From Candidatus Latescibacterota bacterium (lineage in GTDB: Bacteria; Latescibacterota; UBA2968; GCA-2709665), in the NCBI GenBank assembly GCA_012271065.1, contig JAAXHE010000315.1, positions 1 to 36,301 of the forward strand: a DNA stretch of 36,301 nucleotides, given 5' to 3'. The first letter of the stretch is position 1. Each line of letters begins with the position of its first letter. A program made the position numbers and the translations under genes. Below the pieces are notes generated by a model. It did not search any database. It was not told the origin of the DNA and saw nothing but the letters and a program-made list of their open reading frames with translations. This document shows positions 1 to 8,425 of this stretch, piece by piece.

Positions 1-73
1 CCTCGTCAGTGTGCATTTTCAGCACGAGGAACCGCTGTGCAACAGGGATGCATTCAAGGCGCGTGATTTTCAT
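1..73 (-). CDS. Enolase-superfamily (mandelate racemase/MLE-like) protein, N-terminal fragment
   Basis: Only the first 24 codons lie in the window; the gene continues past the left edge. The start ATG (71-73, minus) is preceded by AGAGGG at a normal distance. The peptide begins MKITRLECIPVAQRF and continues to LVLKMHTDE. This matches the opening beta-strand of enolase-superfamily capping domains and resembles the starts of the two complete members here (MKITDIQVREV at 19850 and VRITEIDLFEV at 21238). Inferred role: acid-sugar dehydratase or epimerase-type enzyme. The family call rests on a short segment and context, so it is moderate. Confidence 0.55.
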   Translation of the reverse strand, partial: MKITRLECIPVAQRFLVLKMHTDE

Positions 74-85
74 CGGGATTGCCCT

Positions 86-240
86 CTAACAGTCCGTTGA
101 CAAAGTCGCTCTGCAGGCGAGGCCGAAGACAAGGCGCGCGACCGAGTCCCATCCATCGATTCGGCGAGGGAGCGCAACGCAGTATTTCGCCCGCAAGGGC
201 CGGCCGTAGCCCGGATGGACTTATTCAACGGGCCGCTTAG
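86..240. repeat. Short inverted-repeat element (MITE/REP-like), 155 bp
   Basis: The left end reads CTAACAGTCCGTTGA (86-100) and the right end TTCAACGGGCCGCTTAG (224-240). The reverse complement of the right end, CTAAGCGGCCCGTTGAA, matches the left end at most positions. The GC-rich interior has no coding potential. A related terminus, TTCAACGGGCTGTTAA, lies at 16065-16080. The length, terminal inverted repeats and intergenic position fit a non-autonomous mobile or REP-type repeat. No transposase is visible, so this is inferred from structure. Confidence 0.55.
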
Positions 241-320
241 CTGAAAACCGGTCGGTACGGAGATATTCCGGTTCGACCGTCGGAATGCGGCACGAAAACC
301 CGAAACGTGCGAAAATGACA

Positions 321-358
321 AAGGCGTTTGCGGCAAGGAGCCGCAAACGCCTTTTTTT
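321..358. terminator. Strong hairpin terminator after the bactofilin gene
   Basis: A perfect 14-bp stem (AAGGCGTTTGCGGC, 321-334, with GCCGCAAACGCCTT, 340-353) encloses a 5-base loop. On the plus strand it is followed by seven T. Read on the minus strand it follows the bactofilin stop codon by about 20 bases and is followed by CTTTGTCATTTT, a weaker U-tract. It probably ends bactofilin transcription and may work in both directions. Confidence 0.8.
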
Positions 359-377
359 CTTCGGACGCGCGAAATAT

Positions 378-797
378 TCAGATCGACGTCTCATCTGTTT
401 CGGCAGATTGGACTTCCGCCGTCCTGGCAACCGGCGACGCTTCATTTTCGTCCCCGGCGGTACACTTTCCCCTTATAATGGCGCCTTCTTCGACGACGAT
501 CGAACGAGCGGTGACATCTCCGTTAAATACGGCGCTGGCTTCCAGCTTGACGCTGCCTTCGGCATCGAGATTGCCTGATACTTCCCCGCCTATCACCGCG
601 TCTCGTACCCGGACGATTTCGGCTTCCACTCTTCCGGAGGGCCCGATGACGAGGGTGCCGGAGGCGTGTAACTCGCCCTTGAGTGTCCCGTCCAAACGGA
701 TGCTTTCTTCCGTTTTTACAGAACCCTCCATTACCGTGTCTTTGCCGATTACCGTCTTGATGGCTTCCTGTTCCAGTTTCTGTTTAAACCCTAACAT
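378..797 (-). CDS. Bactofilin-family polymer-forming cytoskeletal protein
   Basis: Bactofilins polymerise without nucleotide into filaments at the membrane and position cell-wall enzymes. This 139-residue protein has the family layout: a short polar N-terminus (MLGFKQKLEQEAIKTVIGKDT) followed by a right-handed beta-helix core at about residues 15-115. Glycine and hydrophobic positions recur in repeats such as LDGTLKGELHASGTLVIG, AVIGGEVSGNLDAEGSVKL and AVFNGDVTARSIVVEEGA. The C-terminal tail of about 25 residues is acidic and disordered. The length is typical. It follows the membrane coiled-coil gene at 942-1388, matching the common bactofilin/M23-peptidase pairing, and is followed by a strong terminator. 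Confidence 0.9.
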   Translation of the reverse strand: MLGFKQKLEQEAIKTVIGKDTVMEGSVKTEESIRLDGTLKGELHASGTLVIGPSGRVEAEIVRVRDAVIGGEVSGNLDAEGSVKLEASAVFNGDVTARSIVVEEGAIIRGKCTAGDENEASPVARTAEVQSAETDETSI

Positions 798-941
798 GCC
801 AATATCCGCTTCCGTGTATTTGTCTTGTCTCTGCAGGTTGGTCAGGGACCTGTTTTCCGCTGTGAATCGGAATCCCTAGACTGAAAGGTGGCGGACGATG
901 CCACTGAAGGGCCCGGGGTATCTTATCCCGGCATTCCGAAT

Positions 942-1388
942 TCATCTTGAATCTATCGAATCGCGCACTGACCCTGACGAGGGCTTAGCTGCGCTGGCGA
1001 CAGGTGCGCCATCCTCTCCGTTGCCGGCCGAGCGCCCGGATGCCCCGGGATTCGCGTGCGAGGCTGGAGCCAATTCGGAATCGGGCAACAGCATCTGACG
1101 CAGTTTCTGATCGGTTCCCTGGATTCGCTTCAGGGTTAGCGCCAGTTCTTCTACACGGGCGACTTCCGCGTGCAGCCTTGTGTTTTCTTCCTTGAGCGTT
1201 TGCGCCGTCTGTCTCCACTCCTGAATCTTCCAGATGAAGGCAAATTCCAGGACCAGCGTGACAAGGAGCAGGATCAACGCGCCGGCCACCACCCTCAACG
1301 GCCAATAGCCGAACTTCAGGACGACCGTACGCGAGCCGTCATCGGGGACAAAAAGGACCGACATCCTCCTGCGTCGTTGCCTGGCCAC
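942..1388 (-). CDS. Membrane-anchored coiled-coil protein resembling the N-terminal half of M23 peptidases, without the peptidase domain
   Basis: This 148-residue protein starts at a GTG preceded by AGGGAGACATATC. Residues 9-25 (MSVLFVPDDGSRTVVLK) and a single transmembrane helix at about 30-52 are followed by a heptad-rich coiled coil at about 55-95 (ENTRLHAEVARVEEL). That is the architecture of the N-terminus of M23-type cell-wall peptidases encoded next to bactofilins. The expected LytM domain is missing: after residue 100 the chain is a low-complexity Ala/Gly/Ser tail ending at a TGA, and only 144 bases separate it from bactofilin. It could be a truncated gene or a stand-alone anchor. The resemblance is recalled from the family, not searched. 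Confidence 0.6.
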   Translation of the reverse strand: MARQRRRRMSVLFVPDDGSRTVVLKFGYWPLRVVAGALILLLVTLVLEFAFIWKIQEWRQTAQTLKEENTRLHAEVARVEELALTLKRIQGTDQKLRQMLLPDSELAPASHANPGASGRSAGNGEDGAPVASAAKPSSGSVRDSIDSR

Positions 1389-1648
1389 GCGATATGTCTC
1401 CCTTTCGGATGATCATGAGTCCGACTGTGCCGCCGTCCGGTATCGCGGGGTCCCGCAACCACGTTACACTTCGGGCGATGACGAAGAGTCGTGTCTCCGC
1501 GCTTTACCCTGTCACGACACCCTGGCGGCGCTCTGTTGAGATTAGGTTCCAGATCAGTCTTTGTCAAGAGTTTTAAGACGTGGGCGCCGCCCGACGGTGG
1601 AATTCCGGATTAAGGACCGGGACGGACGCCCGGACCGAAGACTCGCGT

Positions 1649-1810
1649 TCATGCGCGTTTCTGCAGCAGCCAGCCAGCCAGAAAAATCAGACCGCCGATG
1701 ATGGCCAGGCGCAGCTCACGGCCAATGTCTTCTTCGTACAGGCCGACGAAGAGACCGTACCCCATATATATCAAACCGGCAAGTTGAAGGGTGCGAGCAA
1801 GCAAGCGCAT
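1649..1810 (-). CDS. Small two-helix membrane protein (53 aa), function unknown
   Basis: A 53-residue frame starts MRLLARTLQLAGLIYMGYGL and ends LAGWLLQKRA. Two hydrophobic segments (about residues 6-24 and 34-50) flank a short charged loop, YEEDIGRELR. A GGGGTG stretch lies 4-9 bases before the ATG, and a further GGAGG is about 20 bases upstream. The hydrophobic-charged-hydrophobic pattern, with a basic C-terminus, looks like a small inner-membrane protein and not a chance frame. I recall similar short proteins in other environmental bacteria but cannot name a family. No function is proposed. Confidence 0.6.
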   Translation of the reverse strand: MRLLARTLQLAGLIYMGYGLFVGLYEEDIGRELRLAIIGGLIFLAGWLLQKRA

Positions 1811-2170
1811 TGGACACCCCGTCCCCGCTTCCTCCCGTTACGTCCGCGTCTTGCGGTGTCGATCAAGGGGAAGCCTTCCGATATTTTTGGAAACATTAAG
1901 CATTCGGCGATCTACAGTCAACGGTCCAGGTCAGCACCACCCTGGAGTCCGGCGGCAGCCAGACCTTCTGTCCTGGAAACAGATTGCCGAACGGTGGGGT
2001 ATTTCAGGGATTGGACTCCTGGTCGGCGTGATTGTCCGGATACGGCAAATGCGAAAGCCGACATCCTGAGATATCGGCTTTCGGCTGCACGGTGCGCAGT
2101 CGGCGGTCTTGCCGACCGCTAACCCCGATCCCGTCTGCGGGAGGTTCTTGACATCGGCGCGAGCGGGACG
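1811..2170. other. Intergenic region with two hairpins
   Basis: No convincing gene lies in this 360-base gap. A perfect 10-bp stem, CGAAAGCCGA (2052-2061) with TCGGCTTTCG (2074-2083), and a smaller GTCGGC/GCCGAC stem (about 2100-2117) are present. Neither is followed by a T-run. A plus-strand frame ending at 2069 encodes a hydrophobic stretch (GIGLLVGVIV) but overlaps the small gene and has no good start. Confidence 0.5.
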
Positions 2171-2635
2171 CTAGAATGCCTTGTTGAGTTTCAGGCGAAC
2201 GCCCCTTGTCTTGAGGTCGCCGTTGACAGCAAGGCCTATGCCCTTCATTTCGACCAGGTTGGCTTTCTTTTCAGGGGGCGGAAGTTCCTCATCTTCATCG
2301 GAAAGGAAGAGATGGACCGAGTACGCCAGGGTACCGAGGCCGAGGCCGAGCATGATCGCGGCCCGGGTGTCGCGGGACTTGCTCTCGTTGTAAAGGTCTC
2401 CCGCGGTCTGGGAGGAGGTTGCCGTTCTGTACTGTTCGTACGTGTCATTGGCGTCTTTCCTGGACGCGTGCGCCTCCGTAAAGAACCAGAGGCTTGCACC
2501 CAGCGAAAGCGCACCATAGAACTTTTTCGAGTAGAGGAAGTCCTTTGTTTTCTTCTGCGCCTGCGTGGGGACCGCTGAGACGAGAATCGTGATGACGGCG
2601 ACGGCGAGAGCGAGGGTACGTTTTCGGCTGTCCAT
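2171..2635 (-). CDS. Small exported protein of unknown function
   Basis: This 154-residue protein begins MDSRKRTLALAVAVITILVSAVPTQAQ, a typical Sec signal peptide with a likely cut after AQA or TQA. The mature part has a hydrophobic stretch at about residues 41-53 (GALSLGASLWFFT), a polar helix with Asp, Tyr and Gln (about 58-90), and a second hydrophobic helix at about 93-111 (AAIMLGLGLGTLAYSV). An acidic, proline-containing linker (SDEDEELPPPEKK) and a short beta-rich tail follow. The layout resembles DUF5683-type envelope proteins, but I do not recognise the family with confidence. It lies 46 bases after the TolC-type gene and may be transcribed with it. Confidence 0.6.
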   Translation of the reverse strand: MDSRKRTLALAVAVITILVSAVPTQAQKKTKDFLYSKKFYGALSLGASLWFFTEAHASRKDANDTYEQYRTATSSQTAGDLYNESKSRDTRAAIMLGLGLGTLAYSVHLFLSDEDEELPPPEKKANLVEMKGIGLAVNGDLKTRGVRLKLNKAF

Positions 2636-2681
2636 GCATCCTCCGGAAATCGATCAGCGCTTTATTCCACTAAAATTCGTC

Positions 2682-4058
2682 TCATTCATCGGTTTGAACA
2701 AGCGTCCCCCCTACGTGCTGCTCCAACTGAGCCAATTCGATCTGATACTGGAATCTGTCCTGCACCAGTTGGTTGCGGGCGGTAAAGAGCTGGAGTTGCG
2801 CCTGTTGACGCTCCAGAAAGGTGCCGCCGCCCAGGTTGTACCGCTGGTCCTGAAGCCTGAAGTTCTCTTCAGCGGCCTTCACCGCAGCTTCGTTCGCGGA
2901 TATGCTTCGCCGCAACCGTTCGAGGTTCAGGTACGACAGCCTGATATCCATGGCCCGCTGACGTTTGGCCTGGTCCAACTGCTCCCGGCTCCTCAAGTAC
3001 TCCAGCTTCTGGACCTTGACGGTGTTTACCGTATTTAAACTGTTAAATATCGGGATCCTGATACTGATACCCGCGCTATAAGAGTAGTTTTTTACGAAAA
3101 GATCTTCCACGCCAGCGAAACTGTCTCCCTGGTTCAACCGCCAACTGTAACCTGCGCTACCCGAAATCGATGGAAAGCGTACGTTGTATTTCGTGGCTCT
3201 CAGTGCATCCCTGCTTGCGAGCATCCTGTGTTTTTGCGCCAGTATCTGGGGACTTCCCGTAAGCGCCCGTTCCAGCGACTCCTGGTACGAGATGGGCGGC
3301 GGCGTAACTGAGAATGCATCCTCCGTCGGAAAAATGTTAACATCGGGACCGAGGCCCATGGAAAACGCGAGCTGAGCGCGCGCGATGGCAACGTCGTTTT
3401 CCCTGGCGATGAGCGCCACGCGATCGCTTGCGAGTAGAGATTCTGCGCGAAGGACGTCGGCGATCGTGCGGGAGCCGATTTCATACATCGTCTTCTCACG
3501 TCGAAGGTCCTCTTCCGAATAGCTGACCTGCTCCTTGGCCAGATCGAATTGCTCGATTCGCTGTAGAAGGGTGAAGAATCGCTGCTTCACCTGAAACGTG
3601 GTCTGTTGACGGCTTACCGACAGGTCCATTTCCGCGGCCCGCGCCGTCTTCTTGCTGGCCGCCAGGTTCGCGAAATCGGCGGCATCAAAGATGGAGATGC
3701 TCAGGGAAGACCCCACGGATTGAGACCCGCCCACACGGTCTTCGCCCAGCGTTGTGATGATCGTCTGCGTGGTCTGGTCGAAGATAGCGCCTTCCCTCGG
3801 GCCGGTGACGCTTCTTGAAAGACCGTAGTTGGTGCTAAGTTGCGGGAGAAAACTGTTTCGACGCTGGTCGATGCCCGCGACCGCTATTTCCCGCGCAAAC
3901 CGGGACTGGGCGATTTCCGTGTTGTTGGCCAACGCGATTTCGATGCAGTCGGACAGGCTGAGATGCATGTCTCTGGTCGCCGGTTCCTCGGCCGCGGCCG
4001 GCGCGGAAAGGATGACGGCAACGGCTAAAAGCAGCGCTGTTCTCAGCGCGTTTGGCAT
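2682..4058 (-). CDS. TolC-family outer-membrane efflux protein
   Basis: This is the outer-membrane channel of a tripartite efflux system. The start is placed at 4058 (MPNALRTALLLAVAVILSAPAAAEE), giving 458 residues, because AGGAG lies 9 bases upstream and a clear signal peptide begins there; a frame open further upstream to 4190 lacks both. The mature chain shows the two-fold OEP repeat. The first copy begins LSLSDCIEIALANNTEI and the second, at about residue 250, SYQESLERALTGSPQILA. Long helices rich in Gln, Arg and Leu (for example RQNQLVQDRFQYQIELAQLEQHVGG) form the periplasmic tunnel. It lies 313 bases downstream of the RND pump gene on the same strand. Confidence 0.9.
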   Translation of the reverse strand: MPNALRTALLLAVAVILSAPAAAEEPATRDMHLSLSDCIEIALANNTEIAQSRFAREIAVAGIDQRRNSFLPQLSTNYGLSRSVTGPREGAIFDQTTQTIITTLGEDRVGGSQSVGSSLSISIFDAADFANLAASKKTARAAEMDLSVSRQQTTFQVKQRFFTLLQRIEQFDLAKEQVSYSEEDLRREKTMYEIGSRTIADVLRAESLLASDRVALIARENDVAIARAQLAFSMGLGPDVNIFPTEDAFSVTPPPISYQESLERALTGSPQILAQKHRMLASRDALRATKYNVRFPSISGSAGYSWRLNQGDSFAGVEDLFVKNYSYSAGISIRIPIFNSLNTVNTVKVQKLEYLRSREQLDQAKRQRAMDIRLSYLNLERLRRSISANEAAVKAAEENFRLQDQRYNLGGGTFLERQQAQLQLFTARNQLVQDRFQYQIELAQLEQHVGGTLVQTDE

Positions 4059-4371
4059 ACTGTGGGCTCCTATCTTCGACCCGTCTCCTGCAGGCTCGTT
4101 CGATCTTGCGGACGAAGGAGCGCAACCGAAAAATCCGGCCGCTGGATCGACTATTCGGGACAACGGCAATGGCGGTGCGATGCCCGCCACTTACTTAGAC
4201 ATCGCAAAATGTGAAAAGTTACGGGCAAATTGCCTCGCGCCGTTGTCAACGACACGAAAAAGAAAACAGAAATCTGCGGAAAAGGAAAGTGAAAACTTCC
4301 GTGTATCCGGACCCTGAACCGTCGGAGAGGCGCCGGATCCAGGGGTGCGAGCCGTTTCCTTGTTTCAGGCG
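4059..4371. other. Intergenic gap between the RND pump and TolC-type genes
   Basis: No gene is supported in this 313-base stretch. On the minus strand a TTGACA hexamer occurs near 4241-4246, upstream of the TolC gene, but no well-spaced -10 box follows it. The gap is long enough for a separate promoter or transcript processing. I see no clear terminator hairpin. Confidence 0.4.
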
Positions 4372-7300
4372 TCACTCCCCTCGATCCAGGAGCGAATAGA
4401 CGGTTGGGATGACGATGAGCGTGAGCGCGGTGGAACTGAAAAGGCCCGCAACAACTGTGATGGCCATGGGCGTGCGGATTTCAGATCCCGCGCCCAGCCC
4501 CAGCGCCATGGGCAGGAGCCCAAGAACGGTGGTCGCGGTGGTCATCAGAATCGGGCGCAGACGCACCGAGCCGGCACGGACGATCGCGTCGGCCTTGGAT
4601 TGGCCGTTTGCGCGCAGGTGGTTGATGTAATCGACAAAGACGATGGCGTTGTTCACGACGATTCCCGCCAGCATGATCAGGCCCAGAAAAACCACGACGC
4701 TGAACGAGATTCCGGTTACGTAGAGCGTGAACAGAACGCCGATCAGGGCCAGAGGAATCGTAAAGATGATGACAAAGGGATGGATGAAGGATTCAAATTG
4801 CGAGGCCATCACGATGTAAACCAGAAAGACCGCCAGACAGAGCGCGAAGATCAGGCTTTGCAGTGATGTCTGCATCTCGCGGTTCTGGCCGCCGATGACA
4901 AAGGACACGTCCGCGGGGATATCGATTTCTTCGAGGGCCTTCTGGATCAGCCCCGTTGCGGTCCCCAGATCGATACCGGCGACGTTCGCGGAAATGAGTA
5001 CGGCGCGCTGCTGGTCGATGCGCCGGATCTCGCTGGGGCCCTCCCGTACCTGTATGTCGGCAACAGCGGACAGGTAGATGGGGACTTCACCCTCGGGGTT
5101 GACAACGAGGCGTTTCAAGTCCGATACACCGGACCGATCGGCCTCGTCCACGCGAACCAGTACATCGATGCGGCGGTCGGCCTCCCTGAACCGCGTGACC
5201 ACGTCACCCTGCACTTTTTCCCGGACCAGTGTGGCAACGCTCCGCAGATTGAGGCCATAGGAAGCCAGCAGGTCCCGCCGGTAGACGATCTGTACTTCCG
5301 GACTCCCGCGCTGAAGGCTGGACTTGACATCGTACAACCCGGGAATTCCGGAAAGAGCGCGTTCCACGTTCCGTCCGAGCCTCGCGAGGTTGTCCAGATC
5401 GTAGCCTCGAATCTCCAGCTCCACCGGCGTTTTGAATGTAAAGAGAGCCGGACGCGAAAAATCGACGGTGACCTGCGGTAGATCGCCCAGGCTGTCCCGT
5501 AACCGGGACATGAGATTTGCCTCGCGTTTAGCCAGAAAGGTGTCTCCGGAAATGCCCGCCCATACTCTCCCCGGAAAGTCCAGCCAGAACCGGACCAGAT
5601 CGCCGGCGCCGTTTGTGGTTTCGTCGGATACGACAATCGTTACCCTCGAGGTATGTTCTCCCTGGTCGGAGGTGGAGATGGAGGTCTTGTCCACGCCCAC
5701 GACGGTGGCAATGCGTGCAACGCCAGCTTCGTTCAACACCTTCGACTCCACGTCGGCAACGGTCTCCTGGGTGCGTTCAAGGGGCGTGCCGACCGGCATC
5801 GAGAGTTCGAGGTCGAATTCCCCGTGGTGAACGGCGGGAATGAGTTCACGGCCGATATCGGGCACCAGGACGTACCAGCAGAGAACGAACGGCAGGATGG
5901 CCATTACAATGACGGCAAGGCGGTTCCGCAACGCCCACCGGATCGTGGCAGGATAGAGACGGCTGATGGCGCCAAAGCCGCCTTCAAAGGCGCGAATAAT
6001 CGGCGTAAGCAGCGGAATGGCGATGGCTGCCACCAGAGCCACAACCGTCAACCCCGCCGGAAAGGTGATCATCAGAAGCAGGATCAGCAGTTTGCCCAAC
6101 AGGGTAATCGACTGAAAGATGATGAATCTCAGGACGACGTAGACCGGCCCCAGCACGAAGAGCGAGCATATGAAAAGAACGCCCGCGACGGCTGCGGGAA
6201 TACGCGGAATAACGGCGAGACCGCTGCAGCTCAACGGCCACCGGCATGTGCGTCTGACGGCATTGATTGTCCATCGACCGCTGCCGGCGAGTCCTTCACC
6301 GAGCGCGACCGGCGCATTGAAAACCAGCAGATCGTGCCAGATGGCATGGACGATTCGGGACCCGAACGGCGTGGGATTCTCGCACCAGGCGCAAAGATCC
6401 CGCCAGGCATGGGCGGGTCGCTTCCGGATCTTCAGCACGAGGGCTGCGACAGGGAAATACAGGATTGGGGACAGGATTACGAGCGCGGCCTTCAGGGCGA
6501 CGATGAGAAAAGCGAGGGCAACCCAGAGCGTTCGCCAGATGAATTCGAAAACCAGCCAGGGCACATAGACAACGGCCTTGAGCGCCAGGACGGTGACGCG
6601 TTTCGGAGATCGATCCCCGGCAAGTTCCTTAAACCGGGCGAGCGACCTGAACTGCAGCAGTTCCGAATTGAACATGCCGCCAACGGTCGAGCCCGTGTCA
6701 CCGCTTCCGGGGCCGGTGATCCGCAACTGCCGGGAAGCCAGCATCGGAATGAAGAAGAGCGCAACGGCAAGTGACGCCACGAGCGAAAAGACCACGGTAA
6801 GGGACATATCGCCGAAGACCTGGCCGGCCACGCCCTCGACGAAGACAATCGGAAAGAAGACGGCGACCGTGGTAAGCGTGGATGCAAACACCGCGCCCCC
6901 GACTTCGCCGGTGCCCCGGACCGCTGCCGTAACGATGTCGTCGCCCTCTTCGCGGCATCGAAAGATACTCTCCAGGACGACGATCGAGTTGTCTACGAGC
7001 ATTCCGATACCCAGCGCCATTCCACCCAGCGACATGATGTTCAGGGAGACGCCGAATATCTTCATGGGAGCAAACGTCGCGACGATGGAAATGGGAATTG
7101 CCAGACCCACGATTCCGGTATGCGAGGGATTCCTCAGGAAGACATATAGCACCAGGATCGCCAGGATGCCCCCGATAACGGCCGTCTGTTTCACTTCGTC
7201 TACGGATCGTTTGATGAACTGCGACTGGTCCGACAGTACTTCCACCTGCATTCCCGTCGGCAGCGAGTAGGAAATGAAACTCGTCATTTCCTTCAGTTGG

Positions 7301-8355
7301 ACGAACTGTCGTACCTGCGCGGCCCGGTCTGTGGCATCGGCCTGTTTGATTTCTCCGGCTTTTAGTCGCTTCACGTAGGCCAGCTGCTCCGCCGTACCGA
7401 ACAGACGGTCCCGCACCCGCTGCGCCGTGGCGACGATGTTGGCGTCGGCTTCTTTGAAGATATCGATTTCCACACTCTCCACGCCGTTGACGCGGGTGAT
7501 GATCTCTCGATCCTTGTGGCCGCGGACAACGTCGCTGACGTCTTTCAGCCGGATGTCGGCTTCGTTTTTCTGTCCGATGACAAGGTCGCGAATTTCGTCT
7601 ACCGTCCGGAACTCGTTCAGAGTGCGCACCATGTACTGGGTCTGGCCGTCCAACAGGCTGCCGCCGGCGAGGTTGACGTTTTCTTCGCGAAGACGCCGAT
7701 TGATGTCGCCTATGCCGAGCCCCACCATGGCGAGTTGCCGTTCGTTGATTTCCACGCGAATTTCCTCTTCCAGGCCCCCGTGCACCCTGGCCGCGGCCAC
7801 CCCTTTCATCGCTTCCAGGGCCTGCTTGATTTCTTCCTCGGCGATGAGCCGCAGGGCATACAGATCCGCATCGCCGTAGAGACCGATGCGCATAATGGGG
7901 TCCTGCGTGGGATCGTAACGCAGAATCAGCGGTTTATTGACGCCCCGTGGCAGGTTCAGCCGGTCCAGGTTCTCCCGCACCGTCTGAACCGCGTCGTTCA
8001 TGTCCGTGTCCCAGCCGAATTCCAGGATGACGTCCGACATCCCCGGCCGTGAAATGGAGATGATGCTGGCCAGATTGTTGACAACGCCCAACCGCTGTTC
8101 TATCTCTCTGGAAATCAGGTTCTCGACTTCCTCGGGTGCGGTATCGGGATAATCCGTACGGATCGTGAGGGTGGGATAGGAGATGTCCGGCATCAGGGTG
8201 AGCGGCAGCTGCTGGTAGGAGATGTAACCGAAGACCGCTACAGCGAGGACGACCATAAAAATGGCCACCGGCCGGCGGGTGGTTATTTCGAACGTACGGG
8301 AGATCTGCTCCCGGGTGCGGGAGCGGGGATTTTGAGAATTGGTGTCGTCGTCCAT
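4372..8355 (-). CDS. RND efflux pump permease (HAE-1/AcrB-like) with a large hydrophobic insertion
   Basis: This is the inner-membrane proton-driven pump of the tripartite exporter. The start at 8355 (MDDDTNSQN) has AGGAAAAA just upstream; an ATG at 8382 has no ribosome site. The protein is about 1327 residues, against about 1040 for AcrB. TM1 is at about residues 30-47 (VAIFMVVLAVAVFGYIS). The TM4 motif GIGMLVDNSIVVLE has Asp-Asn where AcrB has Asp-Asp, and TM10 has VVNNAIVFVDYIN where AcrB has its key Lys; both variants are usual in many HAE-1 pumps. Porter domains lie in both halves. About 270 residues separate TM6 from TM7 (roughly 540-811), far more than the usual 40-50, and much of it is hydrophobic. 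Confidence 0.92.
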   Translation of the reverse strand: MDDDTNSQNPRSRTREQISRTFEITTRRPVAIFMVVLAVAVFGYISYQQLPLTLMPDISYPTLTIRTDYPDTAPEEVENLISREIEQRLGVVNNLASIISISRPGMSDVILEFGWDTDMNDAVQTVRENLDRLNLPRGVNKPLILRYDPTQDPIMRIGLYGDADLYALRLIAEEEIKQALEAMKGVAAARVHGGLEEEIRVEINERQLAMVGLGIGDINRRLREENVNLAGGSLLDGQTQYMVRTLNEFRTVDEIRDLVIGQKNEADIRLKDVSDVVRGHKDREIITRVNGVESVEIDIFKEADANIVATAQRVRDRLFGTAEQLAYVKRLKAGEIKQADATDRAAQVRQFVQLKEMTSFISYSLPTGMQVEVLSDQSQFIKRSVDEVKQTAVIGGILAILVLYVFLRNPSHTGIVGLAIPISIVATFAPMKIFGVSLNIMSLGGMALGIGMLVDNSIVVLESIFRCREEGDDIVTAAVRGTGEVGGAVFASTLTTVAVFFPIVFVEGVAGQVFGDMSLTVVFSLVASLAVALFFIPMLASRQLRITGPGSGDTGSTVGGMFNSELLQFRSLARFKELAGDRSPKRVTVLALKAVVYVPWLVFEFIWRTLWVALAFLIVALKAALVILSPILYFPVAALVLKIRKRPAHAWRDLCAWCENPTPFGSRIVHAIWHDLLVFNAPVALGEGLAGSGRWTINAVRRTCRWPLSCSGLAVIPRIPAAVAGVLFICSLFVLGPVYVVLRFIIFQSITLLGKLLILLLMITFPAGLTVVALVAAIAIPLLTPIIRAFEGGFGAISRLYPATIRWALRNRLAVIVMAILPFVLCWYVLVPDIGRELIPAVHHGEFDLELSMPVGTPLERTQETVADVESKVLNEAGVARIATVVGVDKTSISTSDQGEHTSRVTIVVSDETTNGAGDLVRFWLDFPGRVWAGISGDTFLAKREANLMSRLRDSLGDLPQVTVDFSRPALFTFKTPVELEIRGYDLDNLARLGRNVERALSGIPGLYDVKSSLQRGSPEVQIVYRRDLLASYGLNLRSVATLVREKVQGDVVTRFREADRRIDVLVRVDEADRSGVSDLKRLVVNPEGEVPIYLSAVADIQVREGPSEIRRIDQQRAVLISANVAGIDLGTATGLIQKALEEIDIPADVSFVIGGQNREMQTSLQSLIFALCLAVFLVYIVMASQFESFIHPFVIIFTIPLALIGVLFTLYVTGISFSVVVFLGLIMLAGIVVNNAIVFVDYINHLRANGQSKADAIVRAGSVRLRPILMTTATTVLGLLPMALGLGAGSEIRTPMAITVVAGLFSSTALTLIVIPTVYSLLDRGE

Positions 8356-8425
8356 TTTTTCCTGGTCCCGAATCAGCCGCATCGACGAGCAGGCGGCCCA
8401 CCGTCATCGCTGCCGTTACAGGGTC

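Larger units (their letters stand above)
74..377. other. Intergenic region holding a repeat element and a terminator
   Basis: This 304-base stretch has no gene I can support. It holds the inverted-repeat element at 86-240 and the strong hairpin at 321-358. Short open frames here read through the repeat and have no convincing start sites. Confidence 0.6.

Noticed and set aside
797..942. A decayed LytM (M23) peptidase remnant between the coiled-coil gene and bactofilin
   Set aside because: I read all minus-strand frames of the gap; one contains IPIHSGKQ, but it is too short to distinguish from chance.
1791..2069. Plus-strand 92-codon frame ending GIGLLVGVIVRIRQMRKPTS
   Set aside because: It overlaps the better-supported minus-strand small membrane gene and has no good ribosome site. 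Only its last 30 residues look protein-like.
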